Made by a program: the position numbers and the translations under genes
The notes under the pieces: model-generated
What the model was told of the DNA's origin: nothing
Seen by the model: the letters and a program-made list of their open reading frames with translations, nothing else
The model's database searches: none
NCBI RefSeq assembly: GCF_000383095.1
Contig: NZ_AORL01000010.1
Coordinates: forward strand, 496,001 to 560,000
Direction of reading: 5' to 3'
From: Sphingomonas sp. PR090111-T3T-6A
Lineage (GTDB): Bacteria; Pseudomonadota; Alphaproteobacteria; Sphingomonadales; Sphingomonadaceae
DNA length: 64,000 nt
Shown: positions 42,074 to 50,662 of the stretch, one piece after another
How positions within the stretch are numbered: position 1 is the first letter of the stretch
Layout: every line of letters starts with the position of its first letter

Positions 42074-42991
42074 ATGAAAGCGATCGTGGTGACGGACGAG
42101 GCCGCCGGAACGGGCGGGATGACGCTTGCGGACCGGCCCTTGCCGGAGGCGGGCATCAACGACGTCGTCGTCGCGGTCCATGCCTCGGGCTTCACCTCGG
42201 GCGAGCTGACCTGGCCCTCGACCTGGACCGACCGCCTCGGCCGGGACCGGACGCCGGTGATACCGGGCCAGGAACTGGCGGGCGTCGTCACCGCGCTCGG
42301 CTATGGTGCGAGAGGGCTGTCGATCGGGCAGCGCGTGTTCGGTCTCACGGACTCCTATCGCAGCGGCTCGCTCGCCGAATATATCGCCATCGAGACGCGC
42401 AATCTCGCGCCGCTGCCGGGTGATGTCGACTTCGCCACAGCCGCCGCCGTGGCGATGCCGGGCCTCACCGCCTGGCAGGGGCTGGTCGAGCATGGCCGCC
42501 TCGAGGCGGGGCAGGCGGTGCTCGTCCATGGCGCCGCCGGCGCCGTCGGCTCGATGGTCACGCAGCTTGCGCGTGAGCTTGGCGCCTATGTCCTCGGCTC
42601 CGGTCGCGCTGCCGACCGCCAGCGGGCGCTCGAGTTCGGCGCCCACGAATTCATCGATCTCGAGAGTGATGCCCTGGAGGACGCAGGCGGCGTCGACATG
42701 GTCTTCGACGTGATCGGCGGCGAGATCGCGACGCGGTCCGCACGGATCGTCCGGCCCGGAGGCAAGCTCGTGACGATCGCCGGGCCGACCGAGGCGCGAC
42801 CCAAAGACGGGGTCACGATCGATTATGTCGTCCTGCCCGACCGCGCGCAGCTCGGCGAGATCATCGACCGGGTGCGCGACGGCCGGCTCAGGCCCCACAT
42901 CGGCACGATCGCGGTCCTCGACGACGCGGTCGCGGCCTTCAATCCGGCCGGGCGGGTCAGCGGCAAGACCATCATCCGCGTTCGCCCCTGA
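42074..42991 (+). CDS. NADPH:quinone reductase-type zinc-free alcohol dehydrogenase (first copy)
   Basis: This 305-residue MDR-family enzyme has the GroES-like N-terminal domain with PVIPGQELAGVVTALG and the Rossmann domain with VLVHGAAGAVGSMVTQLAREL (about residues 145-172). AEYIAIETRNLAPLPG is also typical. The zinc ligands of alcohol dehydrogenases are absent, so it is of the quinone oxidoreductase/zeta-crystallin type, reducing quinones or enones with NADPH. It is the first of a tandem pair (about 70% identical by eye to the next gene). It starts 13 bases after a clear AAGGAGG. A weak ECF-like motif lies upstream. Confidence 0.93.
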   Translation: MKAIVVTDEAAGTGGMTLADRPLPEAGINDVVVAVHASGFTSGELTWPSTWTDRLGRDRTPVIPGQELAGVVTALGYGARGLSIGQRVFGLTDSYRSGSLAEYIAIETRNLAPLPGDVDFATAAAVAMPGLTAWQGLVEHGRLEAGQAVLVHGAAGAVGSMVTQLARELGAYVLGSGRAADRQRALEFGAHEFIDLESDALEDAGGVDMVFDVIGGEIATRSARIVRPGGKLVTIAGPTEARPKDGVTIDYVVLPDRAQLGEIIDRVRDGRLRPHIGTIAVLDDAVAAFNPAGRVSGKTIIRVRP

Positions 42992-43048
42992 TCGGCCACG
43001 CGATCGCCACCGCTATTCGATCGATCAGAAGACCCAAGGAGACTTCCA

Positions 43049-43966
43049 ATGAAGGCAATCGTGGTAACCGACCAGGCCGCGGGCATGAAGGGGATGACGC
43101 TGATGGAGCGGCCCGATCCGCAGCCTTCCATCAACGACGTCGTCGTGCGAATCCACGCCTCGGGCTTCGTCAACACCGAGCTTGACTGGCCCTCGACCTG
43201 GACCGATCGCCTCGACCGCGACCGGACGCCCTCGATCCCTGGCCATGAACTCGCCGGCGTCGTCACCGCGCTCGGCTATGGAACGACCGGCCTGTCGATC
43301 GGACAGCGGGTGTTCGGGCTCGCCGACTGGTACCGGGACGGAAGCCTCGCCGAATATATCGCGATCGAGGCGCGCAATCTCGCGCCGCTGCCCGGTGACG
43401 TCGACTTCACCGCGGGCGCGAGCCTGCCGATCTCGGGCCTGACGGCGTGGCAGGGTCTCGTGATCCACGGCCGCCTCGAGCCCGGCCAGCGGATCATCGC
43501 CCACGGCGCCGCCGGTGCGGTCGGATCGATCGTGACCCAGCTCGCGCGCGAGCTGGGCGGTTACGTCATCGGCACCGGACGCGCCGCCGACCGCGACGCG
43601 GCGCTGGGCTTCGGCGCGAACGAGTTCGTCGATCTCGACAACGAGGCCCTCGAGGCCGTCGGCGAGGTCGATCTGGTGCTCGACCTGATCGGCGGCGAGA
43701 TCGGCAAGCGGTCCGCCAGGCTCGTCCGGGCCGGCGGCCGGATGGTCTCGATCGTCGGGCCGATCGAGGAGCATCCGAAGGACGGCGTCGCGATCGACTT
43801 CGTCGTCGAGGCTGATCGCGCGCAACTGACCGAGATCATCAACCGCGTGCGCGACGGGCGTCTCAGGACAAACATCGGCACGATCGCCTCGCTCGACGAT
43901 GCCGTCGCCGCCTTCAACCCGACCGAGCGCCGGCCGGGCAAGACGGTCATCCGCGTTCGTCCGTAA
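43049..43966 (+). CDS. NADPH:quinone reductase-type alcohol dehydrogenase (second copy)
   Basis: This 305-residue paralogue of the preceding gene has the same length and blocks: PSIPGHELAGVVTALG with His in place of Gln, IIAHGAAGAVGSIVTQLARELGGYVIGTGRAADR, and KTVIRVRP at the end. Residues around the substrate pocket differ (DWYRDG versus DSYRSG, FTAGASLPISG versus FATAAAVAMPG), suggesting split substrate ranges. It should reduce quinones or alpha,beta-unsaturated carbonyls using NADPH. The ATG follows AAGGAG 7 bases ahead. The 57-base spacing from the first copy suggests one transcript. Confidence 0.94.
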   Translation: MKAIVVTDQAAGMKGMTLMERPDPQPSINDVVVRIHASGFVNTELDWPSTWTDRLDRDRTPSIPGHELAGVVTALGYGTTGLSIGQRVFGLADWYRDGSLAEYIAIEARNLAPLPGDVDFTAGASLPISGLTAWQGLVIHGRLEPGQRIIAHGAAGAVGSIVTQLARELGGYVIGTGRAADRDAALGFGANEFVDLDNEALEAVGEVDLVLDLIGGEIGKRSARLVRAGGRMVSIVGPIEEHPKDGVAIDFVVEADRAQLTEIINRVRDGRLRTNIGTIASLDDAVAAFNPTERRPGKTVIRVRP

Positions 43967-44155
43967 GGGCGGGCTCGCTCAGGCTTGCGCAGGATGGGAT
44001 CGGGAAGACGCCGAAGCCGACGGACAAGCGGATCGACGCGGCGATGTCTGGCAATGCCTGCCGGTGGAGCACGGAAGGGGCGGCGTGTGAAGCATGATGG
44101 CCGGACCCGCGTCGGCGCGGGGAGGGCCGGGTAAGGTATGTCCAGGAGGTATCAG

Positions 44156-44851
44156 GTGACGCTCGACCATCCCATTTTCGACCGCTGGCCGGCGCAGTTT
44201 CCCGACCGGCTGCAGCTCTTCTCGCTGCCCACGCCCAATGGCGTGAAGGTCGGGATCATGCTGGAGGAGACGGGCCTCGCCTACGAGCCGCACCGGATCG
44301 ACATCACTGCGGACGAAAGCCACGATCCAGCCTTTCTCGCGCTCAACCCCAACGGGAAGATCCCCGCGATCTACGACCCCGACGGGCCGGGCGGCACGCC
44401 GCTCGCGCTGTTCGAGTCGGGCGCGATCCTGCTCTATCTCGCCGAGAAGACCGGGCGGTTCCTCGCGACCGATCCGAACGCCCGCTACGAGACGATCCAG
44501 TGGGTGATGTGGCAGATGGGCGGCGTCGGCCCGATGTTCGGGCAGGTCGGCTTCTTCAACAAGTTCGCCGGCAAGGACTATGAGGACAAGCGCCCGCGCG
44601 ACCGCTACGCGGCCGAATCCGCGCGCCTGCTCGGCGTTCTCGACCGGCGCCTCGAAGACCGCGACTGGGTGATGGGCGGCGACTACAGTATCGCTGACAT
44701 CTCGCTGCTCGGCTGGGTGCGCAACCTGATCGGCTTCTATGAGGCGCGCGCGCTCGTCGGCTTCGATCGCTTCTCCAACGTCCAGGCCTGGCTCGACCGC
44801 GGGCTCGCGCGTCCCGGCGTGCAGCGCGGCCTCGACGTGACGGCGCGGTAA
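44156..44851 (+). CDS. Glutathione S-transferase (Ure2p/YfcG-like)
   Basis: This 231-residue enzyme is of the nu/Ure2-like GST class. It has LFSLPTPNGVKVGIMLEETGLAYEPH at the start of the thioredoxin domain, NPNGKIPAIYDPDG with the cis-Pro, ESGAILLYLAEK, and WVMWQMGGVGPMFGQVGFF in the C-terminal domain. YfcG-type enzymes work as disulfide-bond reductases with two bound glutathiones. I set the start at GTG 44156 because AGGAGG lies 6 bases before; the ATG at 44138 would overlap that site. A PNPOx-type gene follows 12 bases later. Confidence 0.92.
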   Translation: MTLDHPIFDRWPAQFPDRLQLFSLPTPNGVKVGIMLEETGLAYEPHRIDITADESHDPAFLALNPNGKIPAIYDPDGPGGTPLALFESGAILLYLAEKTGRFLATDPNARYETIQWVMWQMGGVGPMFGQVGFFNKFAGKDYEDKRPRDRYAAESARLLGVLDRRLEDRDWVMGGDYSIADISLLGWVRNLIGFYEARALVGFDRFSNVQAWLDRGLARPGVQRGLDVTAR

Positions 44852-44863
44852 GGGAGGACGGAC

Positions 44864-45340
44864 ATGTCCCTGGTCAAGATCCCCGAGGATGCCGAGGCCG
44901 TGATCGCCCGCGCGATCCTGTCGTTCGTCGCGACGGTCAATGCGGACGGAACGCCCAGCCTTTCACCCAAGGCGTCGCTGACGGTCAGGAACGGCGGCCT
45001 GTTCTTCGCCGACATAGCCTCGCCCCGCACGATCTCGAACCTCAGGCGCAATCCGGCGATCGAGATCAACGTCGTCGATATCTTCGCAAGGCGCGGCTAT
45101 CGCTTCACGGGGCGCGCCACGGTCCTCGCGCCCGACGACGCGGAAGCGCGGCCGATCGCCGACTGGGTCCGGGCCACCAACGGGCCGGAATATCCGGTCG
45201 ACCATGTCGTGAAGGTCGAGATCAGCGCGATCGCCCCGTTGCTGTCTCCCGCCCATGTCTTCGCCCGGCCGCCGCGCAGCCAGGATGAAATCCGGAGCAG
45301 CTATTATGAAAAATACGGCGTCACCCCGCTCAAGGGCTGA
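44864..45340 (+). CDS. Pyridoxamine 5'-phosphate oxidase-type FMN-binding protein
   Basis: This 158-residue split-barrel protein of the PNPOx family shows ILSFVATVNADGTPSLSPKASL near the N-terminus, LFFADIASPRTISNLRRNPAIEINVVDIF in the middle and the closing HVFARPPRSQDEIRSSYYEKYG. These features match flavin-dependent reductases that act on small oxidised compounds rather than the B6 enzyme PdxH. It is 12 bases behind the GST gene, so both are probably translated from one mRNA. The substrate is unknown; electrophile or F420/FMN reduction is possible. Confidence 0.9.
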   Translation: MSLVKIPEDAEAVIARAILSFVATVNADGTPSLSPKASLTVRNGGLFFADIASPRTISNLRRNPAIEINVVDIFARRGYRFTGRATVLAPDDAEARPIADWVRATNGPEYPVDHVVKVEISAIAPLLSPAHVFARPPRSQDEIRSSYYEKYGVTPLKG

Positions 45341-45449
45341 GCGCCATGCAGGAGGCCGCAGTCCCCGGCCCTTGAAGGGCGGCGCATCGCCCTCCCTTCC
45401 GGCCGGTCGGTCGCGCGGGGAGGCCAATCCATTTTCCGGGGAGTATCCG

Positions 45450-45899
45450 ATGCAAGCCGCCGTCATCAGGGCCGTCACGAAGGACGATTTCGAGGCCTGG
45501 CTGCCCCTGTGGGAAGCCTATCAGCGCTTCTATGCGGTCGACATCCCGGCGGACGTGACGCGCGGGACCTGGACCCGCTTCCTCGACCCGGCCGAGCCGA
45601 TGCACGCAGCGCTCGCCATGGTCGGCGAGCGGGCAATGGGGCTGGTGCACTGGCTCTACCATCGGTCGACCTGGACGACCGGCGACTATTGCTATCTGCA
45701 GGACCTGTTCGTGGCTCCGGACGCGCGCGGAAGCGGTGCCGGCCGCGCGCTGATCGAGCATGTGACCGCGCATGCGAAGGGTGAGGGCGCGCCGCGCCTC
45801 TACTGGTCGACGCACGAAACCAACCAGACCGCGATGCAGCTCTACGACCGCATCGCCGAGCGCTCGGGCTTCGTCATCTACCGGAAGCTCCTCGCGTGA
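45450..45899 (+). CDS. GNAT-family acetyltransferase
   Basis: The 149-residue enzyme has the GNAT fold: IRAVTKDDFEAWLPLWEAYQRFY at the N-terminus, YCYLQDLFVAPDARGSGAGRALIEHV with the acetyl-CoA pyrophosphate loop at about residues 85-96, and THETNQTAMQLYDRIAERSGFVIYRK as the closing part. The hydrophobic strand with LQDLFV is typical of the family that acetylates small amines. The ATG at 45450 follows GGGGAG 7 bases ahead. It lies 109 bases downstream of the PNPOx-type gene and before the AraC regulator. The substrate cannot be told. Confidence 0.92.
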   Translation: MQAAVIRAVTKDDFEAWLPLWEAYQRFYAVDIPADVTRGTWTRFLDPAEPMHAALAMVGERAMGLVHWLYHRSTWTTGDYCYLQDLFVAPDARGSGAGRALIEHVTAHAKGEGAPRLYWSTHETNQTAMQLYDRIAERSGFVIYRKLLA

Positions 45900-46002
45900 A
45901 GGGGCGCCGCGCGCCCGAGCCGCCGGCCGTGCGGCGCGATCCCCGACACGAGGACGGCGTGGCGGGCGCGGGGCGTTCGGCAATTCAGGGTCGGGAGGTC
46001 CC

Positions 46003-46962
46003 ATGTCCGACATCGATTGGCTGAGCCGCCTCCTCGAGATGATCACGGTCAAGGGCCAGCTCGAGGTACGCTGCGCTTATGGCGCGCCATGGCGCGTCGC
46101 GTGGGACCGGTCCGCCGTGCACGAGATCCCCTACCATGTCGTGCTCCGCGGCCGGGCCATCATCGAGGATCCGGATTCCGGGACCGTGCGGGAGCTGGTC
46201 GGGGGAGACATCGTGCTGCTGCCGAGCGGCGGCCCCCATGTGCTCCACGACGGCAGCGGAGCCCCACCGGCGCCGACGCAGGAGCATCTTGCACCCGCCG
46301 GTTGGGTGGTGAGCGAGAACGACAGCGAAGGCGAGCCGCTCGACATGCTGTGCGGCCGCTTCCTCATCGGGCCGCCGCATGACCGGCTGATGCGCAACTA
46401 CCTGCCCACCAACCTCGTGATGCACGCGGCCGGAGGCGAGCCGGAAGCCGGCGTCGCGTCCACCGCCTCCGCGCAACTGGCCAGCCTCATCGGCATGATG
46501 CGGATGGAGTCCACCGGCGACAAGGCCGGCGGATACGCCATCCTCAACGCGCTCTCCTCGGCGCTGTTCACCCTCGTGCTGCGCGCGGCCGGCGAAACCG
46601 ACCAGGCGCCGGAGGGCCTGCTGGCGCTCGCCGGCCATGCGCGGCTCGGCCCCGCCATCTCGGCGATGTTCGCCGATCCGGCGCGCGCCTGGAGCCTGCC
46701 CGAGCTTGCCGAATCGTGCGGGATGTCGCGTGCGACCTTCAGCCGCCACTTCCAGGACAGGCTCGGCCGATCGGCGTTCGACCTGCTGGCCGACATCCGC
46801 ATGGGCCTCGCCGCGAACGAGCTGAAGAAGCCCGGGATGGGCACCGAGGCGGTCGCCGACCTCGTCGGGTATCAGTCCGTCGCCGCCTTCCGCCGCGTGT
46901 TCGCCGACAAGATGGGCATGACCGCGGGACAATGGCGCCGCCAGGCGCGCGAGAGCCAGTAG
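46003..46962 (+). CDS. AraC-family regulator with AraC_binding_2-type domain
   Basis: This 319-residue protein has an N-terminal cupin of the type in which WDRSAVHEIPYHVVLRGRAII and GGDIVLLPSGGPHVLHDGSG are characteristic of cupin_6/AraC_binding_2 domains. It is followed by a C-terminal AraC DNA-binding domain, WSLPELAESCGMSRATFSRHFQDRLG and AVADLVGYQSVAAFRRVFADKMGMTAGQWRR. Members regulate oxidoreductases that use quinones or aldehydes. The divergently spaced nitroreductase gene 280 bases downstream is a likely target. The ATG at 46003 follows GGGAGG. No ECF-type promoter precedes it. Confidence 0.92.
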   Translation: MSDIDWLSRLLEMITVKGQLEVRCAYGAPWRVAWDRSAVHEIPYHVVLRGRAIIEDPDSGTVRELVGGDIVLLPSGGPHVLHDGSGAPPAPTQEHLAPAGWVVSENDSEGEPLDMLCGRFLIGPPHDRLMRNYLPTNLVMHAAGGEPEAGVASTASAQLASLIGMMRMESTGDKAGGYAILNALSSALFTLVLRAAGETDQAPEGLLALAGHARLGPAISAMFADPARAWSLPELAESCGMSRATFSRHFQDRLGRSAFDLLADIRMGLAANELKKPGMGTEAVADLVGYQSVAAFRRVFADKMGMTAGQWRRQARESQ

Positions 46963-47242
46963 GCGCAGCGCCCATGGTGGAGCACGGCAGACCGAACGAC
47001 TGTTCAGACCGCCGGCCCCGACGCTGCTGTCGCGGTCCGCCCCGGCGACCCGTTTTTCTTCCTCAATAAAGCCTGATGTGAAGCCTGCGCGGCCGGAGCC
47101 TGTTCGCGCAAGCGAAGGCGCACGCCCGCGATTGAGGCAAGTTTGAGCATATCGGGCATCAAATTGAGCCTTGTGCGTCTCGAAAGAGGCAATCGCTCGC
47201 AGTAGAACCTCCTCAACAACGACGCAGACAAAGGAGCAAGTC

Positions 47243-47860
47243 ATGAAAAATGTCGTCATAGACACCATGCTGAGCCGCAGTTCGACCAAATATTATGACC
47301 AGAACGCGACGCTCAGCGACGAGCAAATCAGCGAACTGGTGAAGATAGGGACCTCCGCTCCCACCTCGTTCCACTTGCAGAACTGGCGTTTCATCGCCGT
47401 GCGTTCGCCCGAGGCCAAGGCCCGGTTGCGCCCGATCGCGTGGAACCAGCCCGCGACCTCCGAGGCTGCGGTGACCTTCATCATCGTCGGCAAGATGGCG
47501 GATGCCAGCACCGTTCCGGCCTGTCTCGCGCCGGCCGTGGAAGCGGGGATCATGCCGGCCGCCATCATCCCGGATTGGGAGAACCCGGCGCGCGGTCTCT
47601 ACGACGACAATGTCCAGCTCCAGCGCGACGAGGCGATCCGCACCGCCACCTTCGGCGCCGCCACGATCATCTACGCGGCCCGCTCGCTTGGCTGGGGCTC
47701 GACCCCGATGATCGGCTTCGACTTCGACGCGGTCGCCCGCGAATTCGGTCTCGCCGACAACGAAATCCCCGTGATGCTCCTTTCTGTCGGGCCGGAGCGC
47801 CCGGGGAACTGGCCGCAGAAGCCGCGGCTCCCGGTGCTCGACGTCCTTCAGTTCGCCTGA
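47243..47860 (+). CDS. Nitroreductase family FMN enzyme
   Basis: This 205-residue enzyme has the nitroreductase fold with RSSTKYYDQNATLSDEQISELVKIGTSAPTSFHLQNWRFIAV at the start, containing the FMN-binding Arg/Ser/Ser and Asn-Trp. GWGSTPMIGFDFDAVAREFG and PVMLLSVGPER follow towards the end. It should reduce nitro compounds, quinones or flavins with NAD(P)H. The ATG at 47243 follows AAGGAG. It sits 51 bases upstream of a CMD-family gene and downstream of the AraC gene. The upstream gap holds TTTGA (47142-47146) and TCAAA (47159-47163) as a possible AraC site. Confidence 0.93.
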   Translation: MKNVVIDTMLSRSSTKYYDQNATLSDEQISELVKIGTSAPTSFHLQNWRFIAVRSPEAKARLRPIAWNQPATSEAAVTFIIVGKMADASTVPACLAPAVEAGIMPAAIIPDWENPARGLYDDNVQLQRDEAIRTATFGAATIIYAARSLGWGSTPMIGFDFDAVAREFGLADNEIPVMLLSVGPERPGNWPQKPRLPVLDVLQFA

Positions 47861-47911
47861 CCCTCAACCGTCCTTCAGCCCAAGCTCACCAGTCCCACAA
47901 GGAGAATGACC

Positions 47912-48457
47912 ATGGCACGTTGTGAAGTCCTCTCGCCCGATCAGGTTCCGGCCGATTCCAAGGGAACCCTCGATGCGTTCACCAAGAATATCGGGTTCAC
48001 CCCGAACATGATGGCGGCCTTCGCGCAGAGCCCGATCGCGTTCAACGCCTGGGCGACCCTGCTCGGCTCGCTCAGCAAGTCGCTCGACGTGAAGACGCGC
48101 GACAGCATCGGCCTCGCGGTTTCCGAGGTGAACGGCTGCGATTACTGCCTGACCGTGCACAGCTTCACCGCCGAACACATGGCGAAGATGTCGCCGGAGG
48201 AGATCGTGCTCGCCCGCAAGGGCCATGCGAACGACCCCAAGCGCGATGCGGCGGTCCAGTTCGCCCGCAAGGTCATCGAGGCCCGCGGCAAGGTCGGCGA
48301 TGCCGATCTGGCGGCGGTGCGCGCCGCCGGCTTCACCGAGGCGAACGTCATCGAGATCGTGGCGCTGGTCGCGATGTATTCGCTGACCAACTTCTTCAAC
48401 AACGTGTTCGACCCCGACAAGGATTTCCCCGCGGTCGCCGCGGCGGGCACGATCTGA
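47912..48457 (+). CDS. Carboxymuconolactone decarboxylase / peroxidase-related protein
   Basis: This 181-residue helical protein is an AhpD-fold member. The motif VNGCDYCLTVHSF carries the two Cys and the His used for alkylhydroperoxide reduction. The early KNIGFTPNMMAAFAQSPIAFNAW and the late VALVAMYSLTNFFNNVFD are typical of the peroxidase-related TIGR01926-like group. The listed start is the ATG at 47912 with AAGGAG 8 bases ahead; an ATG at 47906 has too short a gap. It forms a transcript with the nitroreductase gene. A role in peroxide or quinone detoxification is inferred. Confidence 0.92.
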   Translation: MARCEVLSPDQVPADSKGTLDAFTKNIGFTPNMMAAFAQSPIAFNAWATLLGSLSKSLDVKTRDSIGLAVSEVNGCDYCLTVHSFTAEHMAKMSPEEIVLARKGHANDPKRDAAVQFARKVIEARGKVGDADLAAVRAAGFTEANVIEIVALVAMYSLTNFFNNVFDPDKDFPAVAAAGTI

Positions 48458-48516
48458 GCGTGACGATCGTCCTTTCGGCGCTCTCCCGCTCCTTGGGCGC
48501 CTGAGGCGGGGCGATT

Positions 48517-48542
48517 GTAACCGGGAGCCCAGGCGCACCGAG
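48517..48542 (+). promoter_or_regulatory. ECF-type promoter for the azoreductase operon
   Basis: GTAACC (48517-48522), 16 bases, CGAG (48539-48542). Confidence 0.82.
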
Positions 48543-48546
48543 CAGG

Positions 48547-48738
48547 ATGTTCGGGATGCGCCTGGGTTTTCCCGCGACCGGCAAGGTCTGTCTCACCACT
48601 GTCTGGAACAGCGCCATGATGGGCTCGAAGATCGTCGTCGTCACCGGAGCGCTGCAAGGCGCCGCTGCCACGACCGCGCCCCCGACGCCCGTTGGCGGAC
48701 CCTGGCCATCGCGGAATCGCAACGGAGCGACAGCATGA
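48547..48738 (+). pseudogene. Short frame with an SDR-like N-terminal relic
   Basis: This 63-codon frame begins 4 bases after the promoter -10 box. From 48616 it reads MMGSKIVVVTGALQG, the first strand and glycine loop of a short-chain dehydrogenase. It then turns to low-complexity sequence (AAATTAPPTPVGG) with no fold. Its stop overlaps the azoreductase start as ATGA. It is most likely a deleted SDR gene whose open frame survives as a leader and translation bridge, as with the GST stub at 38765. It may also be plain leader sequence. Confidence 0.45.
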
Positions 48739-49382
48739 CATTCAACATCCTCCATATCGATTGCAGCCCGCGCGAGGAGTCGCACAGCCGTGGGCTGTCG
48801 GCCGCGATCGTCGAGATGCTTCTCGACGCGGCACCCGGCGGTCATGTCAGCCGGCGCGATCTCGGCGCCAGTCCGTTGCCGCACGCCACGGCCGACTATG
48901 CGACGACGCTTTCGTCGCCCGCGACGCTGGCAGCACCCGTCCCGGGCTCGCTCGACCTCTCCGAGGAACTCATCCAGGAGGTGGAGGCGGCAGACGCGAT
49001 CGTCATCGGGACGCCGATGCACAACCTCACCGTCCCCTCGGTCCTGAAGGCGTGGATCGACCAGATCATGCGCGCCGGCCGCACCTTCAGGACGACGCCG
49101 ACGGGCAAGACGGGAATGGTCACGGACCGCCCGGTCTACATCGCCATCGCATCCGGTGGCACCTTCACCGGTGAGCTGGCCAATCAGCCCGACTTCCTGA
49201 CGCCCTATCTGTCGACCGTGCTCGGCAGCATGGGCCTGAAATGCATCCAGTTCCTGTCGATCCAGGCGACCGCCTTCCTCGTCGGCGAAGCAGCGGCGGC
49301 GGCGCGCGAAAAGGCGCTCGCGGCGATCGACCTGTCGGTGGTGGCCGAAAGCCCGCGCATCGCGGCGCAGGGCGGTGATTGA
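48735..49382 (+). CDS. FMN-dependent NADH-azoreductase (AzoR/AcpD-like)
   Basis: This 215-residue flavodoxin-fold enzyme has the FMN-phosphate loop CSPREESHSRGLSAAIVEML, the TPMHNLTVPSVLKAWIDQIMRAGRTF block that defines AzoR/AcpD, and the second flavin contact SGGTF. It reduces quinones and azo compounds with two-electron chemistry that avoids semiquinone radicals. The ATG follows GGAGCGACAGC and overlaps the stop of a short leader frame. The promoter at 48517-48542 is ECF-type, so it belongs with the other electrophile-responsive genes. An NAD(P)-binding protein follows 4 bases later. Confidence 0.94.
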   Translation: MTFNILHIDCSPREESHSRGLSAAIVEMLLDAAPGGHVSRRDLGASPLPHATADYATTLSSPATLAAPVPGSLDLSEELIQEVEAADAIVIGTPMHNLTVPSVLKAWIDQIMRAGRTFRTTPTGKTGMVTDRPVYIAIASGGTFTGELANQPDFLTPYLSTVLGSMGLKCIQFLSIQATAFLVGEAAAAAREKALAAIDLSVVAESPRIAAQGGD

Positions 49383-49386
49383 GCCC

Positions 49387-50136
49387 ATGAAGATCGTCGT
49401 CATAGGCGGCACCGGCCTGATCGGCTCGAAGATCGTCGCGATCCTGCGCGCGCGCGGCGACGAGGTGATCGCGGCGTCGCCCGCGGGCGGCGTCGACACC
49501 ATCACAGGGGAGGGGCTTGCAGCCGCTCTCGCGGGTGCGGCGGTGGTGGTCGACGTCTCCAACTCGCCCTCGAACGACGGGGCGGCCGCGATGGAATTCT
49601 TCGAGACCTCGGGGCGCAACCTGCTGGCGGCCGAGGCCGTAGCGGGCATCCGGCATCATGTCGCGCTCTCCATCGTCGGGGCCGAGCGGGCTCCGGGGCA
49701 GGGCTATTTTCGCGCCAAGGTCGCCCAGGAGGCGCTGATCAAGGCCGCCGGCATTCCCTACACGATCGTCCGCGCGACCCAGTTCCTGGAGTTCCTCGGC
49801 GGGATCGCGGATGGGCACGCCGTGGACGGCGTCGTCCGGCTCCCGCAGGGCCTGTTCCAGCCGGTTGCGGCCGACGAGGTCGCCGCGTTCGTGGCCGGGT
49901 TGGCGCACGGCGAGCCGCGCAACGGAACCGCAGAGATCGCGGGACCCGATCGCGCGCCGTTCAGCGAGATCGTCGCGCGCTACCTGAAGGCGGTGGGCGA
50001 TCCGAGGCAGGCCGTGGGCGATGCGGACGCGCGTTATTTCGGGGGCGTTATCGAGGAGACCTCGCTCGTCCCGCAAGGCGAGGCGCATCTCGGCCGCATC
50101 GGGCTCGAGGCGTGGGTAGGGCGCCCGAAGGCGTGA
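49387..50136 (+). CDS. NmrA-like NAD(P)-binding protein
   Basis: The 249-residue protein has an NAD(P)-binding start KIVVIGGTGLIGSKIVAIL at residues 2-20, then SGRNLLAAEAVAGIRHHVALSIVGAER. IPYTIVRATQFLEFLGGIAD is a block typical of NmrA/QOR2-like atypical SDR proteins that sense or reduce quinones. There is no YxxxK catalytic pair, so it may be a redox sensor or an atypical reductase. It is 4 bases after the azoreductase gene, and the DUF3788 gene follows 46 bases later, so all three are likely one transcript. Confidence 0.92.
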   Translation: MKIVVIGGTGLIGSKIVAILRARGDEVIAASPAGGVDTITGEGLAAALAGAAVVVDVSNSPSNDGAAAMEFFETSGRNLLAAEAVAGIRHHVALSIVGAERAPGQGYFRAKVAQEALIKAAGIPYTIVRATQFLEFLGGIADGHAVDGVVRLPQGLFQPVAADEVAAFVAGLAHGEPRNGTAEIAGPDRAPFSEIVARYLKAVGDPRQAVGDADARYFGGVIEETSLVPQGEAHLGRIGLEAWVGRPKA

Positions 50137-50182
50137 CGCGCGGCGCGCGAACGCGCCGGCATGATAGTGGAAGGCAAAAGAT

Positions 50183-50635
50183 ATGGAACAGTCCCCCCAG
50201 ATCGGCGACCGGCTGATCGATCTTTCGGCCGCGCCCGATACGGCCAGGATCCGCGACTGGCTCGGACCGGAGGCGTTCGAGCAATGGCGCGCGCTCGAAA
50301 GCTGGATCGAGGAGAATTATTCCGGCGTGTTTGCCCCCGAATGGCTCAACGGCAAGAAGAAAGGGTGGTCGCGCCGCTACAAGAAGATCAAGGCGTTCTG
50401 CACCTTCATTCCCGAATATCGGCGCTTCTCGGTCACCATCGTGTTCGGCGGCGCGGAGCGGGAGAAGTTCGAGGAGCGTCGCTACACTTGGCGTCCGCTG
50501 CTGGTCGAGCGGTACGATCAGGCAAAGGTCTATCCCGACGGGATGTTCCTCACGCTCCCGATCGCCACCGCCGACGATCGGCAGGAGATGATCGACCTTC
50601 TGGTCATGAAGCGCCCGCCGGTCGCCCGCGCCTGA
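50183..50635 (+). CDS. DUF3788 family protein
   Basis: This 150-residue protein matches DUF3788: a Trp-rich start (DWLGPEAFEQWRALESWIEENY), then WSRRYKKIKAFCTFIPEYRRFSVTIVFG and KVYPDGMFLTLPIATADDRQEMIDLLVMK. The family is found across bacteria and is of unknown function, possibly with a YdhG/DUF1801-like fold that binds small ligands. The ATG at 50183 follows GGAAGG. It closes the azoreductase-led operon and is convergent with the LysR gene. Nothing here suggests export. Confidence 0.85.
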   Translation: MEQSPQIGDRLIDLSAAPDTARIRDWLGPEAFEQWRALESWIEENYSGVFAPEWLNGKKKGWSRRYKKIKAFCTFIPEYRRFSVTIVFGGAEREKFEERRYTWRPLLVERYDQAKVYPDGMFLTLPIATADDRQEMIDLLVMKRPPVARA

Positions 50636-50662
50636 CTACGGGGCAAGGAGACGCCTCCGGGC

